Assembly (NCBI GenBank): GCA_014338405.1
Contig: JTDE01000920.1
Span: forward strand, 75,137-139,136
Direction: 5' to 3'
Origin: Paragonimus skrjabini miyazakii
Lineage: Eukaryota > Platyhelminthes > Trematoda > Plagiorchiida > Troglotrematidae
Length of the DNA: 64,000 nucleotides
Every line of letters starts with the position of its first letter. Position 1 is the first letter of the stretch. The notes beneath the pieces are model-generated. The model worked only from the letters and a program-made list of their open reading frames with translations, was not told the DNA's origin and searched no databases. The position numbers were made by a program, and so were the translations under genes. Positions 1 through 12,702 of this stretch are shown piece after piece.

Positions 1-789
1 GCAATGGAAATAGTCAGATTAAAGCTCCCGTGGTGCATCTAACGTAATCTATATCCATTGAGATAATAAGCTGATAGAGCGCAATGGGAAGTCAGGTTTG
101 AGTGTCTATTTTGAATAAACCCTATAGATTTTGTGTACATGGGCTGACGACTGCAGTACGGACAGCGGACTATAAACCTATACAGAAGTAACGCGTGTAA
201 CTCCGTTTTTCTTCGTTTCCCTAACGGCTACGTGTCCCGCATCAGGTGAGCACACGGAACATAGCTGGATGTACTATTTTTAAATAGTTTGCTAGATTTG
301 TTCATTTAGAAGAGACTTAATTAGGAAGTCGTGAACACTGGCAAAAACAGCAGGCACCTTACCAACTGAACTATGAAGTCACGCCAGGAGTTCAGAAATT
401 CTGCATTTGAATCCGGCCAAAGCTCAGGTTATTTTACACTTGGTAGGTCTGCTAAACTGTGTACTGAGAATATAACTCAACTACACACCAATGGCGTTGG
501 TGGGTCCGACGTTGAGCTGTTGGAGAAATCTTGTCAGGACAGTCAAATAACTGGGTCATTTAGTGGATTTCATAAAGGACTGTTAAATAACTGATGTATC
601 TCGTAAATCAAAATGGTAGGCGGTAAAGTATCTCGTGTACTGAAGCGAGTAAACTATGCGCGAGCAACTAACATGTGTAAGCATAGATGCAAAGTAAAAA
701 CAAGTGAAAACATGAATCAATAAAAGCATCAAACGTTTTGAGTAAACCGTCACATGAGAAGTAGGAAGCCAAGTACAGATTCGGCAGGG
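1..789. other. Intronic or intergenic sequence, no gene recognised
   Basis: No coding similarity is visible. If the DEG/ENaC gene extends leftwards, this is part of an intron of that gene. Around 300-430 the minus strand holds a tRNA-like segment that is listed separately. The short open frame at 373-594 runs through that repeat and shows no protein-family features. Confidence 0.4.
300..430 (-). repeat. Possible tRNA-derived SINE fragment
   Basis: Read on the minus strand, this stretch contains TAGTTCAGTTGGTAAGGTGC, which resembles the RNA polymerase III A box of tRNAs. The B box downstream is degenerate. A better preserved segment with the same kind of head is at 29740-29835 (+). It cannot be a functional tRNA because no cloverleaf closes. 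The assignment is tentative. Confidence 0.3.
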
Positions 790-1605
790 CGAACAGGTGT
801 CCAAGTGAACAGCACGGTTGGCGGCACCCAAAATGGATTAGCCTGTCACAGTGACTGAAGCCAAAGGACGCGTGCGCTTCAAACAATCACCCCAAATGGC
901 TTGCGCTACACAACTTGCGGCTCCACGTATCGGGTGTAAACTCGAAGATATAAGATCAGTAGATGTGTGAGTGAGGCCTCTGTGTCCAGCCGGCCAATGC
1001 TGGTTAGCTAATTGAATGGCCAGCATGAATAAGAAACACTTATCTCTCGGAAAATAAACAGACAGCCTGCAATGACAAGATCTAGACTGAGAAGAAAGGT
1101 ATGTAAAATGTAGTATAAGAAGCATTTCAATAAACGAATGCACGTTACTGAATCCCAGAGAGGATGAGTGAAGAGCAAAATTCTGAGTGGACCACGAAAA
1201 GAGCAGGCAACCCATTCATCATACAATACACCAACAAAGCTGAAGAAAAGAATGAGTAGAAGGCCGCAGACACCCAAGTTTCTGAAAAGAGGACCAAATT
1301 AGTTACCGAACGACCATAGTACTGGTCGATACATTCCTTAATAGAAATAGAATGGATATAATGATATGACCTACCTGAGCCTAACGTACTCGTCGTCTCT
1401 TCGTCGACAGTGCACTATGAGTGCGCTGGTGACCTACAAATCCAAGGCAGCCAGCGCATTCGTGGTCGCACACATCATAACACCATAGTCATCCCACCAC
1501 GACCTATGGCACTGATGGTTCCTTTGCGTACCACGCGCTTTTGTTCTTGGCCGCGCAATAATTGCTCGTTGAACTCGCGGTCGTCCGGTTCAACACTAAG
1601 TCTTC

Positions 1606-3711
1606 TCAACATCTACAACTAATTTTACAACGTGGAAGAATTACCTGCACAGCATCCTGGTATCTTCGCTTTCGACCAACAGGATTTCGCTTACCTGATT
1701 TCAGTTGTCCATACAGCAGCTGCTTCGGAATACGAACATCGCCCATCCGATGAACGTGACCCAACCAGCAAAGTTGATTCAAGATCAGCATGGCTTACAT
1801 CCCGTTCATGTCCGCTCGCCGCAGTACTTCAGTGTTCAGAACCATGTCCTACCACCGAATACCCAAGATAGGTCTTAGACACTGCAAATGGAAGCGGCTC
1901 AGATAGCGCATATTACGCTGATACAATGTCGACGTTTCACTATCGTATAGCAGTATAGACAGCACCATTGAGCGGTAGACAAACAGCTTACTGCTCGGCT
2001 TCAGGCTGTGGTTCTCCCAAACACGTTTTTCAAGACGTCCGAAAGCAGTAATAATCTTTGCCGCATGACCTCTCAATTCGCGGTCCTCAGACAGATCGGT
2101 GAACAGATTGCTACCCAAGTAGCAGAAATCTGTGCAGCTGCTGACAACATCTCCATTAACAGGGATTTGGGGCGAAAGAGTACAGATAGCACCTCCGCCC
2201 GCCGAAGACTGAAAGAAAGAAAAAGTCATACCTGTGCTGATATCCAGTCCAAACTTGGATATCGCAGTCGCTAAAGCCGTGGCCAGTCGTTGTAGCTCGT
2301 CCTCGTTGTGTGCAAACAGCGCGCTATCATCTGCAAACAGAAACATGCGCATCGTTGGAGTATGTAACTTGGCTGAGGAGCCGAAATGTCGGATATTCAG
2401 TAGGTGCCTATCCGTCCGGTACTCTACCTCAACGCCGTCTTCCCCAGAATCCTGAAAAGCGATTGTTAGCATGGCAGTTAAATATAAACTAAATAGGGCT
2501 GCGGCTATCACACAACTCTACTTCACACCAGTGACAATGTCATAATCGTCATAGGTAGAACAACACGATTGCACCTTCGCCCTCATGCCCAAATGTAACA
2601 ATCTAATCAAATTGACGAACTTACCTGGATATCCAAACTAATCAAGCTCCGTCCACAGCGTCTCGCGGCTCACGGATTCGAACGCTTTGATGAAGTCTAC
2701 GAAGAGGGTATACAGGGGCTGGTTTCGTTCCAGACACTTCTCCTGAAGCTGTCGAGCAGCGAACACCAGGTCGATCGTAATCCGACTCACCCGGAGTCCA
2801 TATTGCTCCTCAGGAGCATTGGCCCCCAAGACATCCGTACTCAGCCGGTTCAGAAGGATTTTTGCAAGCACCTTACCTGCGCAGCTCAGCAGACTGATGC
2901 CCCGATGGCTGTCGGGACATTGCTTGCTACCCTTACCTTTAAACAAAGGTACTATCACAGCATCGTTGAAATCTTGTGACATCACATCCTGCTCCCAGAT
3001 GGAGTGAAACAGCTGGAGCAGTGCACATTCCATCTCCGGCCCCCCATTCTTCAGGATCCCATCTGGCAATCCATCTTCACCTGTAGCCTTCCCGTTAAGA
3101 AGTTGAACAGTCGCTCCCTGCAACTCTAGCAAACCCCGAGGTGAGAGCAAGTGAAGGCTTAATGGCTTGTTCACAGTCACCCAATCAATGGTAACAAGAC
3201 GGTTTAATAGGTTACCAAAGTGTTTGCTCCAGACCTTCATGGTGTCCTCTGGCTGGGTGCACGAACATCTGATATCCACGTCTACCAATGCTTTAGTAGA
3301 CTGGATCGATGAACCGAAGATCGCCTTAAGCGAATCGTAGAACTCCTTATGTTGTCGACAATCTGCGAATCCCTGCATCCGCTAGCCCTGACTCATACAT
3401 CAGTTGTCCTTGATTCCGCGAACACGCTCGGCCAGTTGACGGCGGATACTCCGGAACGTGGTATTCTTCGCTTCATTGTCTGAGTTCACTGTGGAGGCAG
3501 TAAACACGGCATTCTTCTCCCGCACCAATTCAACAATAACTACGTTGTTGTCGTCGAACCAGTCCGGAGGTTTCTGGCGTTTCAGACCGATCGTCTCGGT
3601 GCCTGCCATCGTGATCCGTTTTTTGATGCACTGGCACATACCCTCAGGGGTAGTGGATACAGGAACGTCGCGCAGACGAGCGGCAACTGCACGCTGGAAA
3701 GCAGTCTTCAT
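1606..3711 (-). pseudogene. RTE reverse transcriptase domain (inactivated)
   Basis: These segments share a single minus-strand frame: 3711-3400 (linker, DWFD), 3378-2638 (fingers and palm, with NSHRGISLL-like SHRGISLLSCAGK and FVDFIKAFES) and 2511-1849 (LFADD in place of YADD, at 2337-2326). They continue to 1606 with WLGHVHRM. In-frame stops occur between these pieces: a TAG after ETLWTELD, a TAG in TGVK*SCV, and others near 1800. The catalytic palm motif A and the FADD are retained. The few lesions suggest fairly recent inactivation compared with the other RTE family in this window. Confidence 0.8.
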
Positions 3712-3904
3712 CTCAGTTCTTCAATCGTTTGATATCCAACTTCTGTCGTTGTCCGGAAGATAAATAAACAGACTTGCTTACATGGATAAACAATTTGGTC
3801 CTGACCGGCCAATGATCTGTGCTACATTCAGCGCCGCACATCACTCCGTGATAAGCATTTCACTGCCGTAAAAACACGTAGCCAAGCAAATGGTGATGGC
3901 CGCT

Positions 3905-4999
3905 TCATGGATAAGTCCACGCCGTGATGTCGCTCGCATCCAGCTGGAATAAGATGTTCATGATAACCGGCTCGTGAGTAACACACAGGTGGAGCAGACG
4001 ATCACCGTTCTCATTGACTGAACCAATGCCGTAGGGTCCGAGGACTCCAGGCCAAGCTGCCGAGTCGTACCCGACTCGAGCGTTCAAGTCACCCACAACA
4101 AACAGTCAGTAACTCACTGGTGCCAATCGTGTTGTGGCGGACAGGTGGTCATAGAGCTGGTCCATTGTATCATCAGTGTGACACATAGTTGGATCAGAAA
4201 CACTAACAAATGTGGCACAATTTCCTCGACCGAGTCGCAGGCTCATAGACAGTATTCGAGGGTTGATGCGGTGCGGTTCGCCTATCATCAAAGCGTTGAT
4301 GCGATCACTGACTGCGAAACAGACACCATTCTCCCAAACACCGTCTATCAAGTAACCTATCTGGTAGAAGGTGTACCTGGCACCTGCTTCCCGTAACTCA
4401 CCTTGGTCCGCAAGCCTTGTATCGCTCGAGGCTACTACGTCGATTCCATAGCGAAGCAGTTCCATCGCAATCAGTGCAGTGAGCCGTCCTGACCGTCCTT
4501 TGGAGCTGCATCGATCCAATAGCGTGCGCACATTTCATGCTCCAACACAGAGCGTCTTGCGTCCCTGGGCCTGTCTCAAGTTGTTCTTCGGCTTACTGAA
4601 TCTTGAGTGAGCATCACCTGCTCGGGGATTAATATCGGAGGGACAGTATGAGGGTGATTGACTGGTAGTAGCATATTTTTGTCTATCCACCCTGCCATGT
4701 GCAGCAGATAGGCCGACCCGGCCTATCTTGCGCGACGGCCAATGCATCACATACATATATGGGTGCGCACAAACACATAGACCCCGAAGGTCGTTGTGCA
4801 CTGCGGATCCAAGGCCACAAGGGTAACTGCGTACAAAGGTAGCATTTTTAGCCACAGCATAACATTCAGACAACTGGCAAACGCCTATTGCGTCTACGCC
4901 TGTTTTCAAGAGCTGGGTTTTTTTAAACAACTGTATGCGTTCACTAACATCGCACCCAACCTTTTGTCGGTTTTCTGGATCATAATATTCCCTCTGCAT
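3905..4999 (-). pseudogene. RTE endonuclease domain (inactivated)
   Basis: This is the N-terminal half of the RTE polyprotein, which nicks target DNA to prime reverse transcription. Visible signatures are NVRTLLDRC at the domain start, a segment ending in SDTRLAD where the catalytic Glu of the usual ETR is replaced by Asp, GDLNARVGYD in 4096-4060, and a Trp-Thr-Tyr-Pro near the end (about 3905-3916). Stop codons interrupt the frame at about 4537 (TGA for Trp), between 4106 and 4096, and at 3905. Everything lies in one frame, so the losses are substitutions and not frameshifts. The sequence upstream of NVRTLL is less conserved N-terminal or 5' UTR material. Confidence 0.75.
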
Positions 5000-5456
5000 T
5001 CAGGATAGCGCCAAGCGAGCTAAGTAGTACACTCAGATAAGATGCTGATTGTTGAGACCTAGTTTCCGGGACCATTTCTAAACGTGTACATTAACGAACT
5101 CAGTACAAAATAGATAGCAGTTTCAAGCATGAAGACATGTTCCTAAAGAAGACTGTGATCGAAGCGGTAGTAAATATACTAAACGCATTTGGTAGGTTTA
5201 TAAAATTACATACATCCGGTAGCTGGGTTGTTAAAATCTCCGACTACTCATGAGTGAAGATAGTCACCTCATTTCATTCCAGTCAGTCCAAATTGTCAAA
5301 TCGTCCATTATATTGAACAGACTGTACAGCTAGCAGTAAGGGCAACTTCTTACAACTGAGTTCTGTTAAAAACAACAAATCAGACCAAGTCTATCCGGAG
5401 TACTGTTAATAATAAATTAGAGTAACAATTTGTCGTTACTGTTTCCTTCGTTTAAG
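5000..5456. other. Intron sequence before the DEG/ENaC penultimate exon
   Basis: No repeat or coding similarity is seen. It ends in a pyrimidine-rich tract (ctgtttccttcgtttaag) that is the acceptor for the exon starting at 5457. Confidence 0.5.
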
Positions 5457-5744
5457 GGCGACGTGGTTCCATCCTGTACACTTCCATGTGCGTTCTTCTC
5501 CTACGAAACTGATCGATCCACCTCTACGTGGCCAACTAAAGCTTGGCAACTCAGTTGGCTAGGTACCAAAGCGGGACAAAAGATTCTGAACAGACCGGAC
5601 TTGGCCGAATATCGCCGAGCACGCGAATTACTCAACAGCCCTGACGGAGAAGCAACTGCGCAAGAAATACTAACCCGTAGTGACGTATTGGAAAGGAATC
5701 TTTTGGCCATCATGATGATCAGACCGAACTTCAATTTGCACAAT
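5457..5744 (+). CDS. DEG/ENaC-family sodium channel subunit, penultimate exon (extracellular palm region)
   Basis: This exon encodes 96 residues of a degenerin/epithelial sodium channel family subunit, a trimeric plasma-membrane cation channel. It contains the Cys-rich signature C-x3-PC followed by SYETDRSTSTWP, which matches the family's C..PC....Y....S...WP region. It ends with the strand SDVLERNLLAIMMI that leads into the second transmembrane helix. The acceptor is tttaag|GGC at 5455/5457 and the donor is CACAAT|gtaggt at 5744/5745. Both boundaries are phase 0, and the join to 12703 rebuilds the expected family order. Between WP and the final strand is a region of about 55 residues with a Lys/Arg/Glu-rich helix. 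Earlier exons lie outside the window. FMRFamide-gated, ASIC-like and degenerin subtypes cannot be told apart from this part. Confidence 0.75.
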
Positions 5745-8700
5745 GTAGGTAGTGTTAACAGATAAACGAAACCATGATTTCACGTATGATGTCCCATCTG
5801 TTGCGTTTCAGTTAAGAAACATAATTAAAAAGTCAGGTAAAAGAATTTTCGGAAATGGTCATGCAGAATTTACTTTAATATACAATGCAAACTACGATGT
5901 ATGGAAACATTTTAAACGTATTTACTAGTGAACAGTCGGAGAACAGTCCGACGATATACACTGTACACTATTTACAAATGATCACAGCTTTCGAATTCCC
6001 ATAGATAGTCTAACACATCCCTTGGGAAGAAAATACTGAACATCAGTTTCCCTCTTGAAAAATCCCATCAGTTTTGTTTACGTCAACCGGGACTTGAATT
6101 TCGATGCACTTGCCTGTAAAGCGACTGTGTTGACGAACATACCGTTAATCCCATTATCGGTGAAGCGGGGAGAAGTATCATATGCAACCGTTCATCCACG
6201 TTCATCAGTGTTGTTTCACGTAAGACACAATAAATGAATCCATGACCGGATTATTTTCGCTGCACTTTTGAACAAATCAAATATTAAAGAAAATCATTTT
6301 CACAACGTAAGGTGACATAAATAGTATGAGTTTAAGAGTTAAAATTCGCCAGAAGCGTATGAGTTTTCGTAGTTGTTGCCACCTATCCAGCATGGGTAAC
6401 TAGTGAACGTTGAGTGCACATCCTCCTATAGAAATCGTAAAAATAGCGATCAAGTTTCATTGGGTACGCATATCTGATAGGTAACAGCAACCACAAAACC
6501 CGGCCGTGGGCTTTCGATAGTCACGAACCACATGCCATTTATGACAACTTACACAGAAAAGTTTTAATGCCGTCAAAGATCTTGAGGTGGACTCGATGTT
6601 TACTTGTTCCCGGTTAGGGTTCGTAGTATTCGCACTGATCTACAAACGCTGTTCAGTCGGATATTAATGACACAAATAACTAGCAACGGAGGTACTAGCC
6701 CCGAAGTTCTTTCCCTTATTACAAGCAAGGGAAGATGCCTAAAATGAACCTGAGCCTAAGCCAAAGTTAGGAAGTGCAGATTCAGTTAGAAACAGGAGAA
6801 CTACCATCAAACGTACAGCTGTTTGTCACCCGCCGAGGCTGTGATTCAGTGAAACAACGGTCACACGAGATAATGCGAATCTGACAGCAACCAACGAAAA
6901 GTGTCTAGGAGGCGGATGGTATCTGCTGCGTTCTATACGTTTGTGAAGTGTTTTTGCTAACACAGGGGTAGTGTGATTGGTCCAAACTAGCAACAAATCG
7001 GGCCTCGAATGTGGAGTTGAATGCTAACCTCAAGTGAGTAAAATAATCGTTCCCATATTTAACCTTCTAATTAACAACGGATGCAAAGTGAAAGTCGGGA
7101 TCTAACCAAATGGGGATGCTGACAACAGCTTACGTCCACGGTGGTGAAGCTTGATACAAAACAACTAATATGTTGTCAGCTCTTTTGTACGATCGTAAAT
7201 GCCTGGTGGTGAAAAACACAACTATGAATGGTAATCAAGTAGATACTTAGGACATGCATCAACAATTCGCAGGCTGACACCAGGGGATTTGGGCTCAGAT
7301 ACTATTCTACTTCGTTTTGCTCATGAGCTTAATTTACGTTACGTAACTCACAAACGTTCCTGCAAACTCGGTGATTACGGCAACGTGATGTGGTGGTGGC
7401 CTTTGACCCTAACCGTGAGACACGGGCCAAGGGTTCCAATTTCCGGTGTGCGTGATACTGATGAGACCCATTAAGGTCGCTAGAGTTAACAGTTTGCAAA
7501 ACAAATTCCGTACGAAAATCAAGGTTTTCCTAGTTGTTGTGAGCAAATGCGAATGTTGTCTTCGTCACTGATATAAACGTCTTGTCTTTGTCAACAAAAA
7601 TAAAAGCTTATTTAAATGTATCCTTCCATTAGTGTCTATCAAATTGACCAAAACCAACATTTATGCTGGTATTCTTTTGCGTGATTTCAATTGTAAACAG
7701 ACAGCCACAGGACCGTGGGATTATTTTAAACTACATTATTGTTCCTCACCACCACACAACTCAGGATAGAAACATGGCACAATGTACAATATTTGGCTTT
7801 CTTAAAACGAGATTTTATCATAAGATTTTTGAAAAGAAAAGCAATAGAAAACTTTTAGGATCAAGATTTGACTTCACACTGAATTATACAATGGAAAACC
7901 TTCATAAAAGATTTCTGATCGGAGAAAATTAAACACCAAAAGACACAATCACTTTAGAAACATAATTCTGTTGATCAGCACATTAACACCATCTTAGTGG
8001 ACGTAACATAAAAACCTCATCACTAACCTATTTATTGCCGACTAAACTCTGGTATTTAAACGACCTTGTATATTAATTTCACATCCCATCATTATTCACA
8101 ATAGAATCATCGCCTGATTCAAGTATTTCTCAATAGCAGCGACACCTGTCAAGTTAGCTAACAAACCATTTGCTGATAAATCCTTTAGGCAACGATCCTC
8201 ACTCAATCTCCATTGAGTAGCCTATTCCGAAGTCCCTCCTCTTTCGGTAACCAAATAACGCCATCATAATATAAAAATGCATGCGAGGCTATGGTTGAAA
8301 CCTCTGAACAGCATCAGAGCATCCCTGTCTCCTAATAGTTCCAACCTAGAAACCTCAAGGTGGCAACCTCACTGACCCTCTGGCAGTTGTTAGCGAAGTG
8401 TTGTCGTTGTCAGTGTAGAAAAGGTCTCCACCCAATCCGCGTATCAGAATTCGACAAATCATTTAGTATAGTTACAAGGAACATTTGGATTCTGATGATT
8501 ACAGCGGCATGTCGGATTCACTTCCTAGCTTGACCTATTGCAACGTGAACGTCAAGAGTGTACGGGGGAATGTAACTCACAGTGTTTGTCCTACCTTACA
8601 AGTGCCAACTGTTAGTGGACAAAGATGGAGGTTGATACGCTAACTCATTAAGCAGGTTACATCTGTACTTCTAGGTATATGTTGAAGTGATCCAATCCAG

Positions 8701-10169
8701 TCATCTCCGACCGTATGATAAATCGATCAACGCCAAGCATTAACAAATGGGATGCACTTGTTGGAGTTGACAATCTGAAACATTGGGTTCTCTTTAACCA
8801 CTTCATCAGAGCAAAAAGACATGTTGTAATCTGTTAAAATTGCAAGATACTCTTGCGCAATCGAAACTAAGAGTTACTGGCTTTCTTCGAAGCGATGCTC
8901 ATCCAAACATACTAGCTAACGTTATGTGCACAGAAGTGGATGAGCCAAACTACCGGATTGCCATGGTCGTGTTTACTTAATACTTGGTGTGCTCGTAGGT
9001 GTGTCTAGTCCTCCTTTGTCCTTATCTGTATAATGTATATAACTAGCATGTTTTACGTTTGCGACTGATGAGAATAAACGGAATGGTAACAGGCCGCAAC
9101 ATATCTACTTTCTGCTCTGATGAAGTAGACAATCTCGAGCACAAATCACAGACAACAGTCTGGTACACCTAATATTTTGAGAGCAACAAATACAAACTAG
9201 TCGCACCAAGGTGTCTGTGATTGCTCTACAACCCTCCCTCTTCTCCTGATCACGCAGTGTACTGGTACTACCCACAACTGATGCAACACATCAGTTATTA
9301 CTCCAGTCAGTTCCAGCCAGCCGATAGACAATACACATCCCACACTTCTCGATTCCGTCGCATGCCTTTCCAGACGTCAGTATCCCTGTAAGCAGCTCTG
9401 CATGTCAAAACCAAACCTGCCCAATTTTGGGCTGGTCCTGTCGGCCCGATCCACACAACCGGAGTGATGAACATCACTTTTCATTTGAGCATTTCTGTCA
9501 CAGACCACGACTCACTAACTAATCCCCTGGTGAACAACTGAAGAACTTCGACCTCCACATGTAATAGGGTGGCTAACTTCCACTACGCAACAATTCTTTA
9601 AACAAAGCTAGGTTCTTCATCAAACAATTATCATCGCGGTGTAAAAAAACAATCACAACGAGTAACAGTTGACTAGATCCCAGACTCATTTGTCTCACCA
9701 TGCTCAGATCTGTTAGGTAATCAAATTGATACACCTCAAATAGAAAGCAATTCATCCAATTGGCCATCAATAGCATCCAGTGGAATAGACACAGAACTAG
9801 GGATCACAGATCGAAATCCATACATTTCTACTGCATAGGTAACAAAACTAGGAATGTTAAACCCTGTAAAATCATGTACATCAATCACTGGAACAGTAAT
9901 GGTAGCTAGTCCTTTCAAAGTGCTATTAATTAAAAATGCTTAAAACGTTGTCTTAGAACCTCTGACGAATACAGTTCTGAATATTATTGACTGGCAGGTC
10001 CGTCGAGGGATGGATCCGCCAAGCAACGAATATGATCATGTTATATTAATTAAAGTAACACCAGATGAGTTCTAAGGATGTTCCAGATATGATCCATTTG
10101 AGCCTATCTTGTCTTTAGCAACGTTTTCGAATAACTGCCTATTTATTTTCATCCCGAGATAGATCAGCA
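5745..10169. other. DEG/ENaC last intron, left part: nothing recognised
   Basis: This is AT-rich, non-coding sequence between the donor at 5745 and the R2-like element. Small open frames here (for example 6055-6237 and 7663-7932) show no family features, and one uses long A/T-rich runs. Two minus-strand frames at 9573-9918 are open but unrecognised. Confidence 0.45.
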
Positions 10170-11890
10170 AAAGTGTGCAAGACGATTTTCCGCCATGTGG
10201 AGACACTCAAGACAGCGGCGCGACAGCATCCGGGGAATAAAATAACAGAAGCCACCTGCGACACGTCCAATTCAGAAGGGTACAAAACCCTTACAAGTGG
10301 AAGAAAAGCGACGCAACAATAACGGTACATGACGGTCGCTGGAGAAACGTCTTTACTGATAATAAACAGAAGTCCCCTGGATTCACGGACAACTGGAGTA
10401 AGATACTGCATATCCCGGAGATCAGTGACAACCGTATTCCAAGGAATATGACTGTGTTTGATCCGATCTCTGAAGTCGAATTCATCAGGGCGGTCCGATA
10501 CCTGAAAGGACCAGCTTCCGGACCCGACAGCGCCACTGCCTAGGAGTCAATTTATGCGTTCTTCCTGAACAGGGCTGTGTATCAAGGAGATTCCCTAACC
10601 TGCAACTGTTTATAACGGACTTGGACAAACCACTTTCGTCCTCTCTTGATTTCGGACTTACCCCCAAAATACATTCCGCAGCCAACTGGACTATCTGGCA
10701 TATGCGGATGACATTATATTAACGGATTCCTCGAGAGACACGTGGGCAAACAAACTAAAACAACTGTAAGGTAGTTCGCTCGAAATCAGTTTCACTGCAA
10801 ACCCCTTGAAGAGCCGATGTAACTAGAGAAAAGCACTATAAACGATGTGCCGCCGCTTTTGACGACTGACTCTTGGAAGCAAACGGGACCACCATAGTAT
10901 TTGCCTCCCCTACAATATCACTTACATCTCTAGATATACTGTCCAAATGGAAGAGAATCTTGTCAACAACTGTAGCTGCGGATCTATCAAAAATTCTACA
11001 CAGAACGGCGACTGCAATAATGAAATTCCAGCACATAATCCAAATCTAGCGGCATCAACACATCCACTGTCTCAGTGCCGTCCATGAAGAGATGTTTAAA
11101 TTCATTGGATTGAGCAGTGAGGGAAAAGGTTAAGAAACCACTGCGACTTCCCGAAGATATCGTACGTCTTTTTATCTTGATATTAATTCCGACAGGTTCG
11201 GGATATCCCGTCGTTAATGTCGTAAGCCTGCGAATCTCAGGCACTGTATCAAAAAACATGTCATTAGGAAATCCAACTCTACAGTTAACTCTACACGACC
11301 TCTTATCTCAATCATTTCGTCGAATTGCCCTCAAATTGAGGTCAGCAGACTGGACAACTATAATGGTCAAAGAGGAAGCAAACTTAACATACCGTGAGGC
11401 CTTCCATACACAGACAGCAATAACCGATTGTGACATTCCACAGCGATGTCCACGTCGATCAACCAGTTAGAACTCCAGGAATTTTCCATACCTGCACATT
11501 ACAACGACGGAAATTAGAGCTGGTATGTTGTCTACAAATATACGTTGTTGACACGGCTGCCAAAGTCAACGAAGAGATTAAAATGTCGATTTGGCCCCAA
11601 ACATAAAACATTGTCTCATGCATTCTAATCATGCGTTCTTGCGCATTTTGACAGACATACGGCACAACACTGTGGCTACATTAGTAATTGATAAAGTTAG
11701 AAACAGGGAATTTTCAACAATCCCAAAACCCTATATTCTCAATTTCAACTCATTTCTTAAACCCGACATCTTCACATTCGAAGATGGTGCAACCTTCTTT
11801 GCCGAGTTGGCTAGTTGTGACCCATACAGAATAGAAACCAGAGTCAAAGTGAAAAAGCATAAAAACAGTTCTGAAGAAATAGTTCAGTAG
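10170..11890 (+). mobile_element. R2-type non-LTR retrotransposon fragment with restriction-like endonuclease (degenerate)
   Basis: On the plus strand, the frame near 10450-10540 reads PISEVEFIRAVRYLKGPASG.D, the conserved pre-palm segment of R2-like reverse transcriptases. A VYQGDSL motif follows at about 10575-10595, and the catalytic LAYADDIIL has YADD at 10701-10712. Near 11584-11634 a CRFGPKHKTLSHAF*SC string matches the CCHC knuckle of R2/NeSL elements, with the second Cys replaced by Pro and one stop. A segment with FLKPDIFTFEDG (about 11750-11790) then matches the PD-(D/E)xK endonuclease. Several frameshifts and stops make it inactive. It sits in the channel's last intron, sense to that gene, not in rDNA. 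Assignment within the R2/NeSL/Hero group is not possible by eye. Confidence 0.65.
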
Positions 11891-12702
11891 GTGTTCGCCT
11901 TTCTCCGTTCTCAGAACCACTCGTCCTCCAAATTAATGCAATGTTCGACCGTACTTGATGAAAAAGGTCTCACGGATTAAGCATCACAAACTTTTCAAGA
12001 AAATTTTTTACCTCAGACATTTATACATCATCAAGGCTATCTCGGAACATTTGAGAGGCACTTAATGTATGTATGGTATCACCACCTGTAAATTTCAAGA
12101 AATCTCCACCTCTGATAAGCCCACTCATACTGTCAAAACATGTACCTCATTTACGCGGGAGGTATTATATACCATTTTGCTCGATAGCATTTCGAATCAA
12201 ATCCAATAGGACTTTATAGTTTTGTATTCAGCGTACTGTTATCGATCTCCCAAACCACAGGAGGGGAACTACGTGTAAAAAGCTATTCTATTTTACACAT
12301 TCAGTGACATTTGTCTTCCTGACAGTGTTTTCTGTTCGATTACGGTGGTATCATTCACGAAATAAATACTTATGGCATATCACGTGATTCTTCATAAACC
12401 TTATGGATAATTCGCTTAAAAAGAAAATGTTAGAAATCGAAAAAAAACTTCACTTTATTAGGTATGTTAACTATCCCGTTTAGACCATTATTAGATAATC
12501 TACATGGGTAGACAGAACGAATTGAGACATTATGGTGTCCACTGAAGAGTGATGATGATTAACATACCCAAATGTGGAAACGTTTGACACGAACACCACC
12601 TAGCGAGTACATGCGGATATGATAATAAATGCATGGAGCAGCTTACGAAATTGCATATTTTCCCTTTGAAACCACTTAACGGAATACTGCTTTATTTTGC
12701 AG
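11891..12702. other. DEG/ENaC last intron, right part
   Basis: No repeat or coding match is seen. It ends in ctgctttattttgcag, the acceptor for the final exon. Confidence 0.5.

Larger units (their letters stand above)
790..4999 (-). mobile_element. RTE-type non-LTR retrotransposon, nearly complete but inactivated
   Basis: Read on the minus strand from 4999 downwards, the element encodes an APE-type endonuclease (4999-3905), a linker with a DWFD motif (near 3550-3570), a reverse transcriptase (3378-1849) ending in the WLGHV.RM segment typical of RTE elements (about 1760), and a zinc-finger-like C-terminus (about 1480-1400). About 600 bp of 3' UTR follows, down to roughly 790. Damage is light: one net frame change between 3905 and 3711, and a handful of stops. 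Examples are TGA in place of the Trp before the conserved NVRTLLD motif, and TAG where the TGVKQG motif needs Gln. The 3' UTR recurs at 29990-30430. The element lies upstream of the DEG/ENaC exons, presumably in an intron of that gene, antisense to it. Confidence 0.85.

Noticed and set aside
583..1277. Several overlapping minus-strand frames with Cys/Phe/Leu-rich translations
   Set aside because: They fall in the 3' UTR of the RTE element, which is repeated at 30 kb without those frames being conserved.
9573..9918. Two overlapping minus-strand frames that look hydrophobic
   Set aside because: No conserved motif, splice signal or neighbour supports them. They are in an intron of the DEG/ENaC gene.
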